From Branchiostoma belcheri (Eukaryota; Chordata; Leptocardii; Amphioxiformes; Branchiostomatidae), in contig NW_017804242.1 in assembly GCF_001625305.1 (NCBI RefSeq), forward strand, positions 3,620,263-3,684,262: a stretch of DNA of 64,000 bases, in the 5' to 3' direction. Positions within the stretch are counted from its first letter, which is position 1. Every line of letters begins with the position of its first letter. Below are positions 35,401-46,529 of this stretch, in pieces. The notes under the pieces are model-generated. The model made no database searches. It worked only from the letters and a program-made list of their open reading frames with translations, and was not told where the DNA came from. The position numbers and the translations under genes are program-made.

Positions 35401-38400
35401 AAAACTTTTCTTCCTATTGTCCCAAAAATAAATTTCAATTGTCCTGAAATGAGGATGAACTGTCTCAACCAGTTTTTCGAGAAGTATTGTATGACAGCAA
35501 CTTTAAGTCAACTTTATTTTGCTTACGTTCTGACTCCCAGGCACGCTATAATTGCAGAGTACACAAGAAATTTGGGAGGCTTTTCCAGAGCCAAAAGCCA
35601 GGATGTGTGCCTGATCAACAAAAGAAAGACTGACATTATTTTGCTATTGTCCCAAAAATGTGCCAAAGTGACTTTCTAGTTGTCCCGGCCTAAATTCTAT
35701 CAGTGACCATCGGGACACTGTTAATTTCGAGCCTTGCAACACAGAAAATAATTGTTTTCTCACAAACTTTTCCTATTGTTTATTTTTATACCAGTGTGGT
35801 ATATTACTATAAACAATTTCCCATGGCGAATTGGTTGGATGAAACAGGGGATTTGTAAATAGTGCAGCATTGTTTTTCAATGCTGAGACTTGGAGGCTAA
35901 CCATTCCAGTAAAACGTTTTTGATTCTTTGAATGATTGATTGATTTGTATTTCCTTTCCCCAACAGCCAATGTGAACGTTCAGAACTTCCAGGAGGCAGC
36001 CCACAGAGAGATGTTACTGGAGAGACAGGCCATGGAGACGGCCAAGAGACTCAGCGCAGACGAAATGATAGAAAAGAAAGGAGTAAGTTGAAAGTGTCCT
36101 ACAATTGATAACAAGGCTTGAAATTACTGGACAAAACTATTGTGTTATGCCTAAGACCAAACCAATTTAATTTGTTAGTTCTCGGATTCGCCTCTTCATT
36201 TTTTTTCTGATTTGCAAAAAAAAAAGATTCTGGTTCACAATCAAATCAAATATGCTCATATTTTGAGCCAAACAGTTGTGAATGAGAAAAGTCCTTTTCA
36301 TCCTAGCTGTTACAGTTTTTCCATCTATCAATGCAGTGGCTTGATTAAAAGTTCAAAATTCATTGTTTAAATATTAGCCCAGCCTTTTGTGTTGACTTCA
36401 TGGCTCCTATCGTAGCATTTCGGGCTATAATAGGATGCCTAGACCTGTTTTTTTTTTTTTTTTTTTCCCTGTCACTTCAAATTTTTTCTAAAAAAGATCT
36501 GAGAACCAAGAAATTGAATTGGTGTGGCATAAAGACAGTTTACTTGTTATTCAAAACAAAACCAAAGAACAAAGCATAGATAGAATACAATAGATCCAAT
36601 CCCTTATACTTAATGTTAATGATGTTTTGATGTTGTTTCCCAGTGGAAGCCTCCCCCGAGGTTAGACATGCCCCCATCTACAGTAGAGCATGGCTACCAG
36701 AGTGTACAGAGAGACATACAGAAGGAGAGGGAACAGTGTGTACTGCAAGAACTCTTCTTCTCCAAGTCTAGGTAAGGATCTACTTCGCTGAATTTCCTTT
36801 TGGTGTATTACTTATTACGTAGTCTTGAAATTGAAAATAGTTTGTGGGACAATAGAGTCAATTCCGCGTCACCGAGTGGGTTGTTATTGTCATTATTTAG
36901 AAATGTTTTGAATTCTTTGTAATTGTTTGTCTAAGAAATTTCATAATTTGGAAATATTTTGAACATCTTGTCAATATTCTAAATAATTCCCTGGTTTTCT
37001 AAAACGTTTGAAATATTCCTGATGTGGATTATGACATTTCCAATAGTTTCTAACTATTTCTAACAGCACTCTACCATTTTTTACCATTATTTCGAATTAT
37101 TTCTAACATTTTGTAAATAGGTCAGTGGGATGGGAAGGAAGTAATTCACACATCCCTGTGAAGTACAGGGTAGACTGCCTGGGTGTCAGGCATTGATGCC
37201 TTACAACAAAAGAGCCACCAGTGTCCAGCAGTGAAATCTAAAAATATACAGAGGAAGACAGAAGAGTAGGATTAGCAACTACTTTTATGGGGGCAATTAC
37301 CCACATCTACCATTTGGTTATTTGTTTGAAATATTTCTAAATATTTCGAACAGTAAAAGAAACACATGGGTAGTTCAAATTTATTCTAAATAAAGAGATC
37401 TTTGTACAGTCACTTTCAAAATGTTTCAGAAATATATAAATGAATTCAAATATATTCAAATTTTCGTTTTAAAAATTTTTGAAAAATTTAGAACTTTTGT
37501 TACTGGGGTATTCTTTTCTTCTAAATAATTCAAAAGTATTACAAACATGGAGAAAAAACCCACTCGGTGACGCGGAATTGACTCTAATTGCTGAATATCT
37601 TGCTTCACAAAGTGTATCAATATTATAAAAGTACATCGTATACAGACTTTTGTCACCTGCTCTTGTACAGAGAATAATGATAGGTACATGCATTGGAATC
37701 AAATGTAAAGTTAATACAAAGTCTATGTTTTGATAGGATTTCTACAAGTCCACTAATCAAGACTCTTGCTCTCCCAGTCTTCCAGATAGCCCTCATGAGC
37801 CTGACCCGGAGCCTTACACAAGGGAAGAACCTAAGATCATACCGTTGGATGAGGTAAGAAATCTTTACAGAACTATAGAAACACTATGGCACTGGTATGT
37901 GTCACCTTCTAATGTATAAGAGATAATCAGAGTGCATGTACCAGTTGCTTTGACATTCTTTGAAGAGGTGCCAGTGATGATCACCAATATTTGCTAGTTG
38001 ATGCGTCACTGATATCAACCTCAACCACCAAGATCGCTGAGGCACAAATGACATTCTGTCACACTGGCAAGCAATTAGTCAGTTTTGTTCCTTTAGATAC
38101 AGCCCATAAGTACAATATGATGCTAGATTTTTGGCTCTGCCATTGTGCTTACTATGCTGTTTCTGGTATTCTCTGGTATGCTCTCATCTGTAGATTTAAT
38201 ACTTATTCAGAAGATTGTTAAATGTACAGAAAAACTTTTGAGAGCCATTCTACACTGAAATGCAAATAGAGACCAGAGCTCAAAATTAACTTTTTTTACT
38301 ATTGTCCCAGAATTGTCCCAAAAGTAGATTTCAATTGTCCCAAGCTGAGGATGGACTGTCCCATTGGACACTGGGACAATGTTAATTTCGAGCCCTGGAG

Positions 38401-41400
38401 ACACCAACATGGCCGCATCTTTACTACCGGTAGTCAGTCAGTTGCATTACACACAGCATTAAAAGAATTTCCCCTGCACAGGAAATGGTACCAGAAGTGG
38501 ACTTCTTTGAGCCGCCCCCCTTCCAGCCTACAGTTGAGGAGGAGGAGCTACAGCAGCTCCAGAGACCACCCCCTCAGCAACAGATGCTCCCAGACCAGGG
38601 GGGTGTCAACCCTCTGGCAGGGGTGAACCTGCCCCCTGCTCTAGCCAACCTGATGCAATCCATGCAGAAGAAGCCAACTCCAACCTCACAGGCCCAGCCA
38701 CAGACATCGCAGCCCAACCCAGGAGGCTTCAACTTACTATCCTCTCTTATGGTGGGTGCAATGGCTACTAAAATAGTATAACATACATCTTCCCACTGAA
38801 GAACATCATACATTACAGTGCTCAAAGTATTATTACTAAGAGCATATTTACTTTTGTGAACCCAAAATTGCATATAATTTTGACTGTGAGTGTAGGGTTT
38901 TGTAGGTAAATGTGTTATTGTACACTCGTACACACGACACAGGCTAGTGTTGACAGTGTCAGAAAGTATTAACTCTAATGTGTTATCAGTCTTTTTCATG
39001 TAATGGTAAGATGCTTGAAGTAGACAGTATTTCTTTGGCTTTCCTTGCATGTGAAGGTGCCACTAGTTGAGGAGTTGCTCAGGGTCCACATCAGCAGTAC
39101 ATGTAGACAGGTCAGGTTTAGACAGGTGTTAGTAGCAGGTTTCACATTCACAGATACAGCTTTAGACAGGATTGTACCAAAATTACGCCAGACAGATACA
39201 GGGAAAAGATACAAATATTTTAAAACAGTACTCACAACAAAAAGAGTTTGCTACTCAAGGGAGCTTTCGTGATGCATTCTGTCTCAACCCGGTTAAGTCA
39301 AATATTAACTTGGAGTTAGAAAATACAGTTTCAGTGAAAAATTGCTAGCCTTCCCAAGTGTGTTGTATCTCCTGTTTTATTCTCAGCACTTGGCCTACAT
39401 TAGTGGTGCACATTTTTTACTAACTTATTTTAACTAGTACATGTATTAACTTTTATTAACATGTATTACCTTATTGTTTTCTCCTAACAGGGAGGACCCG
39501 GGGGAGAACACCCTGGCCCAGAACAGAGCCCTAACCAGGACCCAGAACTGTTAACCACTCAACTGAAGGACATCCTCAACAAGGTACAGGGAGGTCCAGC
39601 CGGGATGGGACCACCAGGTGGACCACAGGGGCCAGGTAAGACTGGACATTACGTGTATGCACATCCCTGTACACTAACTGTAGGGTGAAACATATTCCTG
39701 TTGGTCTGGACAATTTGGATGTCTTATATTTGCATTAAAAACCACAGCCAGACTTCAGATTAACTTTTAGCTCACTGAATTCTCTTTTGATTATGAAGTT
39801 GGTAGGGAGAAGGTTAAGAAATGTTGAGTTGCTGTTAGACATTTTTTACTAAGTTTGGTGTAGAATTTGCTTTGTTGTAAGCATGTCAGTCTTTTACAAA
39901 ACCATGACAGAATACAAGTCACAAACTGTACTGTTTGTTGATACGAAAATTCTCGTGGTTCACTCATTTTTCTGTCAACTTGATTTGTGTCTCTTAAAAA
40001 AGACACTTTTAAGGCTTATTGTTATGGATTATATTGTGTGTACATGGTGCTATATATCATACATTAATATGTTCTTGACCTGCCAGGCATGCACCCGATG
40101 CCGATGGATGGACAGCCGGGCCCCATGGGTAACGGCTTGGTACGGGGAGGTCCGTTTGACCACCAGGGACCAATGGGACCAGGCGGGCCTCAGATGGGAC
40201 CTTTTCCAGGTACATACCTTTTCCTTGTAGTAGTGTACTGTTTTATTACTCCTTGTTAGAATCTTCAAATACTGCAATGACATATTTCAAACTTCCATTT
40301 TAATAGGAGGGTTAAAAGGGTGATTTCTGATTGTTGTTATCTACTTTTCTAGCTATACTTCTTTGTTGTGTTTATCAGTGTTACTAATTTTTGTACCCAT
40401 GTTATGTTATGTTATGTCATCTATGTATTTTGGTTTTACTTTTACATATTGTATCGTTTTCTCGTTCAATGGACCCCCTTTGTATGCTCCACCTCTACTA
40501 TGGAGGATGAATGATGATGATGATGGACCCCCTTGAAAATCAGCAAAAAATAGCTGTAGGGGCAAGCCAGTTGTATGAAGATGAGCCAAGATGTAGTGAA
40601 TAGATAAATAAAATCTTTGGAATTCCAAGGTGAAGGTCAACCATGAATGAACTCAAATGCACTTGACTTATAATTAATGTCATGGTTTTACTCTAGAATG
40701 TTTTAACTTTTGTATCTTTAACACATCAAGTGTTGTATTAGACTGTTTTTCAAGTGAAACTGACTTTGAAATGTTTCCTCTGCAGGAAACCAGAATGGCC
40801 CACCACCGTTTGGTCCTGACGGGGGGCCTCCACCATTCCAGGGGGGTCCGAGAGGCCCTCCCCCCATGATGCACCCCCCTGGCCCAGGTCCACAGTGGCC
40901 CGGCCCTCGGGGGCCACCCAGGGGGCCGATGCGGGGCAGACCATTCCAGGGGAGGGGGAGAGGCCGGGGGAGAGGTAAGGTCTTTCCACTAGTAATCACG
41001 CTTGGCATTTTTTGAACATGATGTTGCTTTCTGCCATAGAATGGAAAAGACAAACAGATAAGCAATGGAGATTTTAACGTTGCTGTGTTACCAAATGATA
41101 CAGTCAAAACTACTCAAGAAGACCATTCAGGGGACCTTTAGAATTTGGTCTATGTGGACAGGTGGCCACAATAGACAGCTTCTAGATGCTTTTGTCAGTC
41201 AGAAGAATTATCTAAGGGACCACAAAAAAGAGGTCACATTGGCCATGTTATTCCTATGATCACTTGTACAGGTTTGACTGTAGCATATTATAGCACGTCA
41301 GCAGAACGTACTGCACCTGCACGAAACCTGTAATGTATTGTGCATAGCACTTTGGCAGAACGTTTTATACAAGGTTGTATTCGCTCATATAAGGTTAACA

Positions 41401-41743
41401 CTCCATCTGTAGTTTCCAAATGTTATGTCAGAAAAATAGTGTCTGCAACACAGACAAAATTCTGATGCAACATTGACCAAAATCCAACGAAAACCGTGAA
41501 AAATGGGGGTTTTGTGCAGGCAGAGTACATCCTGCCAACGTGCTGCATATTTTACTGGTATTCTTGATAAGTTAAAAGTCAGACAAGGAAATTTTTCACT
41601 AATGTTTTTGTGTTGTTGTTGTTGCAGGTGACAGGTCCCACATGCCCGTGTGCCGACACTTTATGTCTCAGACCGGCTGCAGATTCGAGGGCGCCTGTAC
41701 CTTCTACCATCCAGGTGTCAACGGACCCCCACTACCGCATTAA
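32467..41743 (+). CDS. PPP1R10: PNUTS, protein phosphatase 1 regulatory subunit 10
   Basis: Nuclear PP1-targeting subunit; in the PTW/PP1 complex it directs PP1 in transcription termination and chromatin. Fifteen exons: 32467 (acceptor edge 32449)-32558, 32837-32923, 33054-33189, 33355-33406, 33558-34004, 34410-34691, 35144-35296, 35967-36082, 36644-36771, 37778-37853, 38482-38751, 39491-39635, 40087-40209, 40786-40974, 41628-41743. They total 804 codons and close at TAA. Residues 1 to about 125 form the TFIIS-N/LW helical domain ([29 protein letters not shown]). A Lys/Ser/Pro-rich linker follows. The PP1-docking RVxF-type motif is KSVKW (about 393-397), followed by [14 protein letters not shown] as in human. 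The C-terminus is Gly/Pro/Met-rich with an RGRGRGRG stretch and ends with a CCCH zinc finger (C-x8-C-x5-C-x3-H, about 774-793). The start was chosen by alignment with human (MGSGPIDPKELLKGL); a 19-residue upstream extension is possible. Human PNUTS is 940 residues. Confidence 0.95.
34909..34987. repeat. Short tandem repeat, about 35-bp unit, in a PPP1R10 intron
   Basis: Three imperfect copies of a unit built on ACTAGTACAATGTACTGAAA plus an A-run. A GAGTGAATGAATGAATGA-type microsatellite follows at about 35020-35050. Confidence 0.65.
35393..35736. mobile_element. TIR element, AGGGCTCGAAATTAAC family, longer copy
   Basis: The left end is AGCCTCGAAAAACTTTT; the right end is GTTAATTTCGAGCCTTG. 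The direct repeat CAACACA flanks it (35386-35392 and 35737-35743). The inside repeats the word ATTGTCCCAAAA. A 7-8 bp duplication would suit a hAT-type element. It sits in a PPP1R10 intron and is related to 38274-38397. Confidence 0.65.
36155..36529. mobile_element. MITE, GGCCACACC family, copy 2
   Basis: About 375 bases align over their whole length with the element at 8087-8454: ends GACCAAACCAATTTAATTTG and AATTGAATTGGTGTGGC, plus internal blocks ATGCTCATATTTTG and GTGTTGACTTCATGGCTCCT. The direct repeat TAA flanks it. It lies in the PPP1R10 intron between exons ending 36082 and starting 36644. Confidence 0.8.
38274..38397. mobile_element. Small TIR element nested in another repeat
   Basis: Starts CAGAGCTCAAAATTAAC and ends GTTAATTTCGAGCCCTG, with direct repeat GAGAC on both sides (38269-38273 and 38398-38402). 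The joined flanks, CTGAAATGCAAATA then GAGACACCAAC, match a continuous sequence at 56069-56093, which serves as an empty site. It lies in a PPP1R10 intron. Confidence 0.75.
41101..41280. mobile_element. Mariner-like MITE, copy A
   Basis: Begins CAGTCAAAACTACTCAAGAA and ends CTTGTACAGGTTTGACTG, flanked by TA on each side as in Tc1/mariner elements. Internal words such as GGGACCACAAAAAAGAGGTC recur in the copy at 55453-55635. It lies in the last PPP1R10 intron. Confidence 0.75.
41291..41517. repeat. Dispersed intronic repeat, copy B
   Basis: Matches 11488-11718 over about 230 bases (AGAACGTACTGCACCTGC, TTCTGATGCAACATTGACCA). It directly follows the mariner-like element in the last intron of PPP1R10. 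Confidence 0.7.
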
Positions 41744-42733
41744 CAATAGCAGAGACCCCCTCTAACGCAAATACAGTACTCCAGCACAAGTCGTCATATT
41801 CTTCTCATGATTGCCAGCCATTGATGATAATGTGTACTGTTGTTCTTTACCTTCTCTCTAAGTTCCTTAGTATGCTTATCACCTTCAGGTACGTTTGCCA
41901 AAATATATTTCTGTCTTTCTCATGTATGCTTTATTGTCTGACATCTTATTTTTATTTTCATGAACACTATACATGACACTACAGCCTTGGATAAAAGATA
42001 TGACAGCTATAGGATCATCGATGTGTCTGCTGCAAAGGCTAGGAAGTAGAGTTGATTTTCTTGCTGTATTGTAACAAATGTAATACCTAAAAGAAAGGCA
42101 ACAAATTATAATCTGTATTTTTGTACGAACATTCATGCAAAAGAGGAACTTTGTGTGTAACTTAAACGCTGAGCACCTAACATTTCTTAAATGCAAATGC
42201 AGTTCCTTTAGACTGTATATATATACAGTATTTATGCCAGCTTCATGTTTTTGCCATGATAAATATGTATGTATGTGTATGTGTATATATAAATGTTGCT
42301 GTGAATCCAAATTTTTCTTTGATAACTGATACTGGTGCTTTTGAATCAACAAAATACTAGGGAACCTTTACATGTGTATATGTTTACGTGGATGATCGTA
42401 ATATGTTGTTTACTATGGCAGCGCATACAAATCATATTGATGAGTATCGAGAGCAAAGCACTTCAGAATACAGAATGTACAAGAGCGTTATGAAAGATAA
42501 AATTATCAATCTTGCTTGTTTGCAAATTATTTCTCTAACATGTATGTTGCAATATCATTGTAATCTCTGTACTCACTGTGTAGTCAACTGTAGTTTACAT
42601 GTATAACTCACAGTCATTTCTGGCACTGAATCAGTGCTTTACTTTACATAATACACCTGACATTCTACACAATGTGGCACTCTAGGCCTGTACATATGGA
42701 GCATACAATTGCTCCAGATAATTATGTAATAAA
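41744..42733 (+). other. 3' untranslated region of PPP1R10
   Basis: About 1 kb after the TAA at 41741-41743, AT-rich with no coding signal, ending at AATAAA (42728-42733). The neighbouring TPR gene on the minus strand ends at 43203, so the two genes converge with about 470 bases between them. Confidence 0.65.
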
Positions 42734-42999
42734 CTTTCGTATCCAAGCTGATGACACGTCTCCTGTGTGTGTTAAACTGTAAGGATATACAGGTACATGT
42801 AAGTAACATACTTAAGGTGATATGAAGTTTGGTATAATTAAGTAAGATGGTGTATGCGATAGATTGTACTTAGTATTGATAGTGAAGGTATGATGTACAT
42901 AAGTACTGAGATAGAAATCATGTTCTCCATCCTACATTATTAACACAAAATGATATTCAAATCTGTATATTATTCAAGTCAGGTATACATGGGTATCGA

Positions 43000-43084
43000 A
43001 AATACACAGCGTGAGATTCATCTTCACACGCGAGGTTGGCACGTTCATGTTCATCCTGTAGCCCGTTACTCACGCTGTGTATTT
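43000..43084. repeat. Hairpin with perfect 16-bp arms between two convergent genes
   Basis: AAATACACAGCGTGAG at 43000-43015 is exactly complementary to CTCACGCTGTGTATTT at 43069-43084, with a spacer of 53 bases. It lies between the 3' ends of PPP1R10 and the TPR gene. Role unknown. Confidence 0.75.
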
Positions 43085-43202
43085 CTTCACCTGAGTACCC
43101 AAAGTATATAGCTCTCTGTCTGAGTAATGAACACAAAGTCCTTTCATTAGGATTTCCAATTCAACACGAAGAGTCTGTTGTCATGTAGTGTAACAAGAGC
43201 TG

Positions 43203-46200
43203 TTAAACTGAAACGTTGACGGATTTTTCTCCTTCCTGATCCCGAAGCTTATTAAGAAGCTCGTTTGAACGAGATATTAAATCGGGAACGTGTACGCGTG
43301 ACTTCGCCTCAGCTCTGTCGTCAATCTTGAGGACATGGTCGTCCTGTAAATCCGTAGACAAAGAAATTTTGTTCAAGACATCTAGTCCTTTCTCCAGATG
43401 TTCAATTGCTTTCTTTGTGTCGAAAACTTGATAACAGAAGCCGAGTTGGTAGTGAAGCAGTCCCACTTGTACTCCGGTCTCTTTCAGATATGTCCGTATC
43501 TGTAGCTCCACCTCCCAAACGTTTATAGCCTCCTGAATTTCATTCAGACTCGCAAAGACCTCCCCAACCATAGACAGCAGACCCGCGTCCTCACGCCCGT
43601 GTTCTATGGCTGTACGCTCCCTGCGATCTTTGAGCTGGGCAAGCCCCAGAAATGCAGTACTCAGTGCAGTCTTTTTGTCCCCGATATCACGTTGTAGTAT
43701 CGACAACCGGTAAAGCAAGCCGATATGGTCTGACCAACGGCGGGCGTCGGTGTGTTGGCACGATTTCAAATGGCAGAAGGCCAATCGGAGATGTTGTACT
43801 ATTTGCAATGGGCGTTGTCTCTTCCTCAGCATCTCGGCAGCTAGTATGTACGGTTCAGCTTTGCGACACAAACACTCCGAAGAGTAGATCTGGCTTGTGA
43901 ATCGAAACGTCTCAAGCTTCGGAAGTGTCTCCGCCAAGAACACGTCCAAGTCGTCGTAACGTTGCTGCTCGTCGAGTAGCCGCGCGTACATGCAGATGAA
44001 CCGCGCCAAGGCCACGGCGTCAACTCGGGAACCCCCGTCTTCTATCTCTAGCTTCATCTCTTCAAGGCTGTCAGCCAAACTGGACGCGTCTGCCTCTTTA
44101 GGATCCAATACCTTCCACCACCATTCTATGTCCGTGAAATACGGCGTGGCTTTAAACCAACTGAAGAGCTTCTTCAGGGTGCTTTGGGATTTTCCTGGCA
44201 TAGCCTGCTCTCTGTACGCTCGTGCAAGTGCCAGTTTTGCAGCAGTGATTTCAGTTGCTTGGCTGTCAGATCCGTAGAGACGACTATATGCCTCTAGCGA
44301 CCCCTTTAAGAACAGCATGGCAGTCCTCTGTTCCTCCAGTTGCAGAGCAGTGAAACCGATCGTGAACTTGCACCTGGCGAGACTGGACGACTCGCGGCCT
44401 GCCGCCATTTCCGTCATTCTATCTGCATCAGTTTTGGCAAGAAGCAGATATTTACGTCCGAGATCGTGCTTTCCTATACGACAGTAATGTTGCGCTATTT
44501 CGCAGAGGAGATGGACAGAGCAGTTGTCACCGGAATCGCTGTGCTGAGATAGAACTGGCGAAAGTTCATCGTAAGCTTTCAATGCGTCATTGACTGCTGC
44601 CACGTCTCCGGTAGTGGAATTCACCTCTATCAGCTTACGCCATGCCCTGAATAGCTCTTTTCGCACAGAGCGAACATCCGAGGCTTCGGGAGAAGACGTT
44701 TTGAGGCAGGCTACAAGTGTACTCGCGGTATCACGCAACACGTCTATCGCTTCGCTACGTTTTCCGTTGAGTAGAAGTGTCCCGGCGAAGTCCAGGGCTA
44801 TCCTGCATTTTGACATTGTGTCATCAGGCTGTGCCATCGCTACTCTGTAACAGCTCTCTGCCTCTGCATTTTCTTGCAGTATACCGTGTACCAAGGCTTG
44901 CATCGAAGGTTTGTCCACGTAAAGCTCTAATTTTCGCAGCTTGTGGAATAAGTTTGAAACAACAGAGAGGGCCTGTTCCTTCGTCAAGTGTGCAGTACCC
45001 GGCCTGTGGATAGTTTCGAACTCTTTGAATCGTTCTTGGTCAACCGAAGTCGTCAAGAAATACTGCAGGGCGAATGTAGTCTTGAAAAAACGGTGCATGG
45101 CTCCTGATTCGATGTCTCGGAAGATTGGCGCGCCTACGTAGTCGTGAGCGGGAGACGTGGGCCAGAAGGAGGCGAGTTCCTTTTGACCACCGTTGGCGAT
45201 ATAGGTGCGCATGCGCGTTTCGTCAGCTATCGCAGCAGCGACCTGCAGGTGGTGACCGTTGACTTTGTGCATTATCGTCTGATTCGTCATCTCCGACAAA
45301 ATGGCGGCAGCTGTTTTCTCATCAGAACCAACCAACAGCCCAAGACTATCAACCACCAAACTGGTCAGGCGGTACACGAACTTCTTCACGTTGAACGGCT
45401 CCGCCCTCCTTGGGATCCTGTGGATGTTGAATGTTTCCATGTCGGTGCAGAGAGTGCGCAGCGCCCGCTCCGTACGCACAGCCAGGCCCTGGACATGAGA
45501 GGGTGAATCCAGATACTGATTCACCAACCTTTCATACTGGTTCACCATGCGCTGGTCTCCTGTTATCAGACACACTTTACTCAGTACATCTGCCACGTGA
45601 TCTTCCTCTTCTTTCTGGAGCTCTGCCATTCTAGTTGGAGTCCTGATGTATTCTAGTGCTGGTTTGTTCTTATACGGTCCCCTGCCTATGGACGTTTTAC
45701 AGGCCCAGGGCATGGCGCCGTCGAAGGCAAATCCTTGCGGCATCACCGAGTCGTAAAACCAGTTATCCGCGGGGTCCCCCGAAACAAAGTTGTTCAGAGA
45801 TCTGATCGCCATGGCGGGGAGAATCGTCTCTTGAAGATTGAGGATCTTGAGATGGAGAAGATAAGTCACTACCCTGAAGTACCGAGCGTTGCTCTTGTCT
45901 TCTTTACTTTCACAATCGACGAGGATGGCGAATTCGAAATCGGAAAATGGCGTCATTTCTTCTCTTGCCATGGAACCCAAGCCAATAACGGCATACGGGC
46001 ATGGCGGGTCGCCGAACAAGTCAAAACATTCCTGCAACAGGTCAGAAATGAACTGTTTTATCTTAATAGTTGTATCGTGGTAAAGTCGTCTTACCGCAGC
46101 TGCCCTTCTTCCCTCCGCCGCTAGGGTTTCCTCGCTCTCCCGGTCACCTTGGTCGTAGCTACACAGCTTCTTTATCTCCTGTAAGCGAGTGTCACATTCT

Positions 46201-46529
46201 GACCTGATGTCCTGGAGTTGCGATTTGTGAGTGAGATCTGATTCTACTGTGGACGGCACGGCTCCCTTCACTCCGCCCACCTTCTCCAGAAAAACCTTCT
46301 CCGTACGTTTGATACGGTGTAGGAGGGCCTGGGTGTTGTCTGGGTCCTGACATCGCACCAGAGCTGAATTATACAGGGCTGAAGCCTTCGTAAAGTCGCT
46401 CCCATTCCTACTCGTAGTACCCCTGTGTAGGTACACGTCACCCATGCTTTTCAATGTGGCGATTTCAAGTTCTTTGTCTCCGCCCTCCATCGCCTCTTTC
46501 AGCGCGTCTGCCGCACGCCAACTCGGCAT
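43203..46529 (-). CDS. DUF294-type nucleotidyltransferase with TPR-like repeats, single exon
   Basis: Intronless, 1,108 residues from the ATG at 46529. The frame stays open to 46643 but begins there only with GTG. Residues about 183-205 hold a nucleotidyltransferase signature, GLGSMAREEM then SDFEFAILVD: a Gly-Ser motif followed by acidic-x-acidic metal-binding residues, as in the GlnD/DUF294 branch of the pol-beta fold. The region before (ALKEAMEGGDKELEIATLKS, GDVYLHRG) is TPR-like. The C-terminal half is a long alpha-helical array with TPR features (LLCEIAQHYCRIGKHDLGRK, ALARAYREQAM, LLHYQLGFCYQVFDTKKAIE). It is probably cytoplasmic, with no signal peptide or membrane span. The substrate is unknown; bacterial GlnD-type relatives transfer UMP. 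Many such intronless genes exist in amphioxus. An overlapping frame from ATG 46593 encodes MLRLCDRLAVADRVYREGDN, a more natural TPR start, so one frame change near 46515 (allelic, assembly or real) is likely. Confidence 0.8.
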   Translation of the reverse strand: MPSWRAADALKEAMEGGDKELEIATLKSMGDVYLHRGTTSRNGSDFTKASALYNSALVRCQDPDNTQALLHRIKRTEKVFLEKVGGVKGAVPSTVESDLTHKSQLQDIRSECDTRLQEIKKLCSYDQGDRESEETLAAEGRRAAAVRRLYHDTTIKIKQFISDLLQECFDLFGDPPCPYAVIGLGSMAREEMTPFSDFEFAILVDCESKEDKSNARYFRVVTYLLHLKILNLQETILPAMAIRSLNNFVSGDPADNWFYDSVMPQGFAFDGAMPWACKTSIGRGPYKNKPALEYIRTPTRMAELQKEEEDHVADVLSKVCLITGDQRMVNQYERLVNQYLDSPSHVQGLAVRTERALRTLCTDMETFNIHRIPRRAEPFNVKKFVYRLTSLVVDSLGLLVGSDEKTAAAILSEMTNQTIMHKVNGHHLQVAAAIADETRMRTYIANGGQKELASFWPTSPAHDYVGAPIFRDIESGAMHRFFKTTFALQYFLTTSVDQERFKEFETIHRPGTAHLTKEQALSVVSNLFHKLRKLELYVDKPSMQALVHGILQENAEAESCYRVAMAQPDDTMSKCRIALDFAGTLLLNGKRSEAIDVLRDTASTLVACLKTSSPEASDVRSVRKELFRAWRKLIEVNSTTGDVAAVNDALKAYDELSPVLSQHSDSGDNCSVHLLCEIAQHYCRIGKHDLGRKYLLLAKTDADRMTEMAAGRESSSLARCKFTIGFTALQLEEQRTAMLFLKGSLEAYSRLYGSDSQATEITAAKLALARAYREQAMPGKSQSTLKKLFSWFKATPYFTDIEWWWKVLDPKEADASSLADSLEEMKLEIEDGGSRVDAVALARFICMYARLLDEQQRYDDLDVFLAETLPKLETFRFTSQIYSSECLCRKAEPYILAAEMLRKRQRPLQIVQHLRLAFCHLKSCQHTDARRWSDHIGLLYRLSILQRDIGDKKTALSTAFLGLAQLKDRRERTAIEHGREDAGLLSMVGEVFASLNEIQEAINVWEVELQIRTYLKETGVQVGLLHYQLGFCYQVFDTKKAIEHLEKGLDVLNKISLSTDLQDDHVLKIDDRAEAKSRVHVPDLISRSNELLNKLRDQEGEKSVNVSV

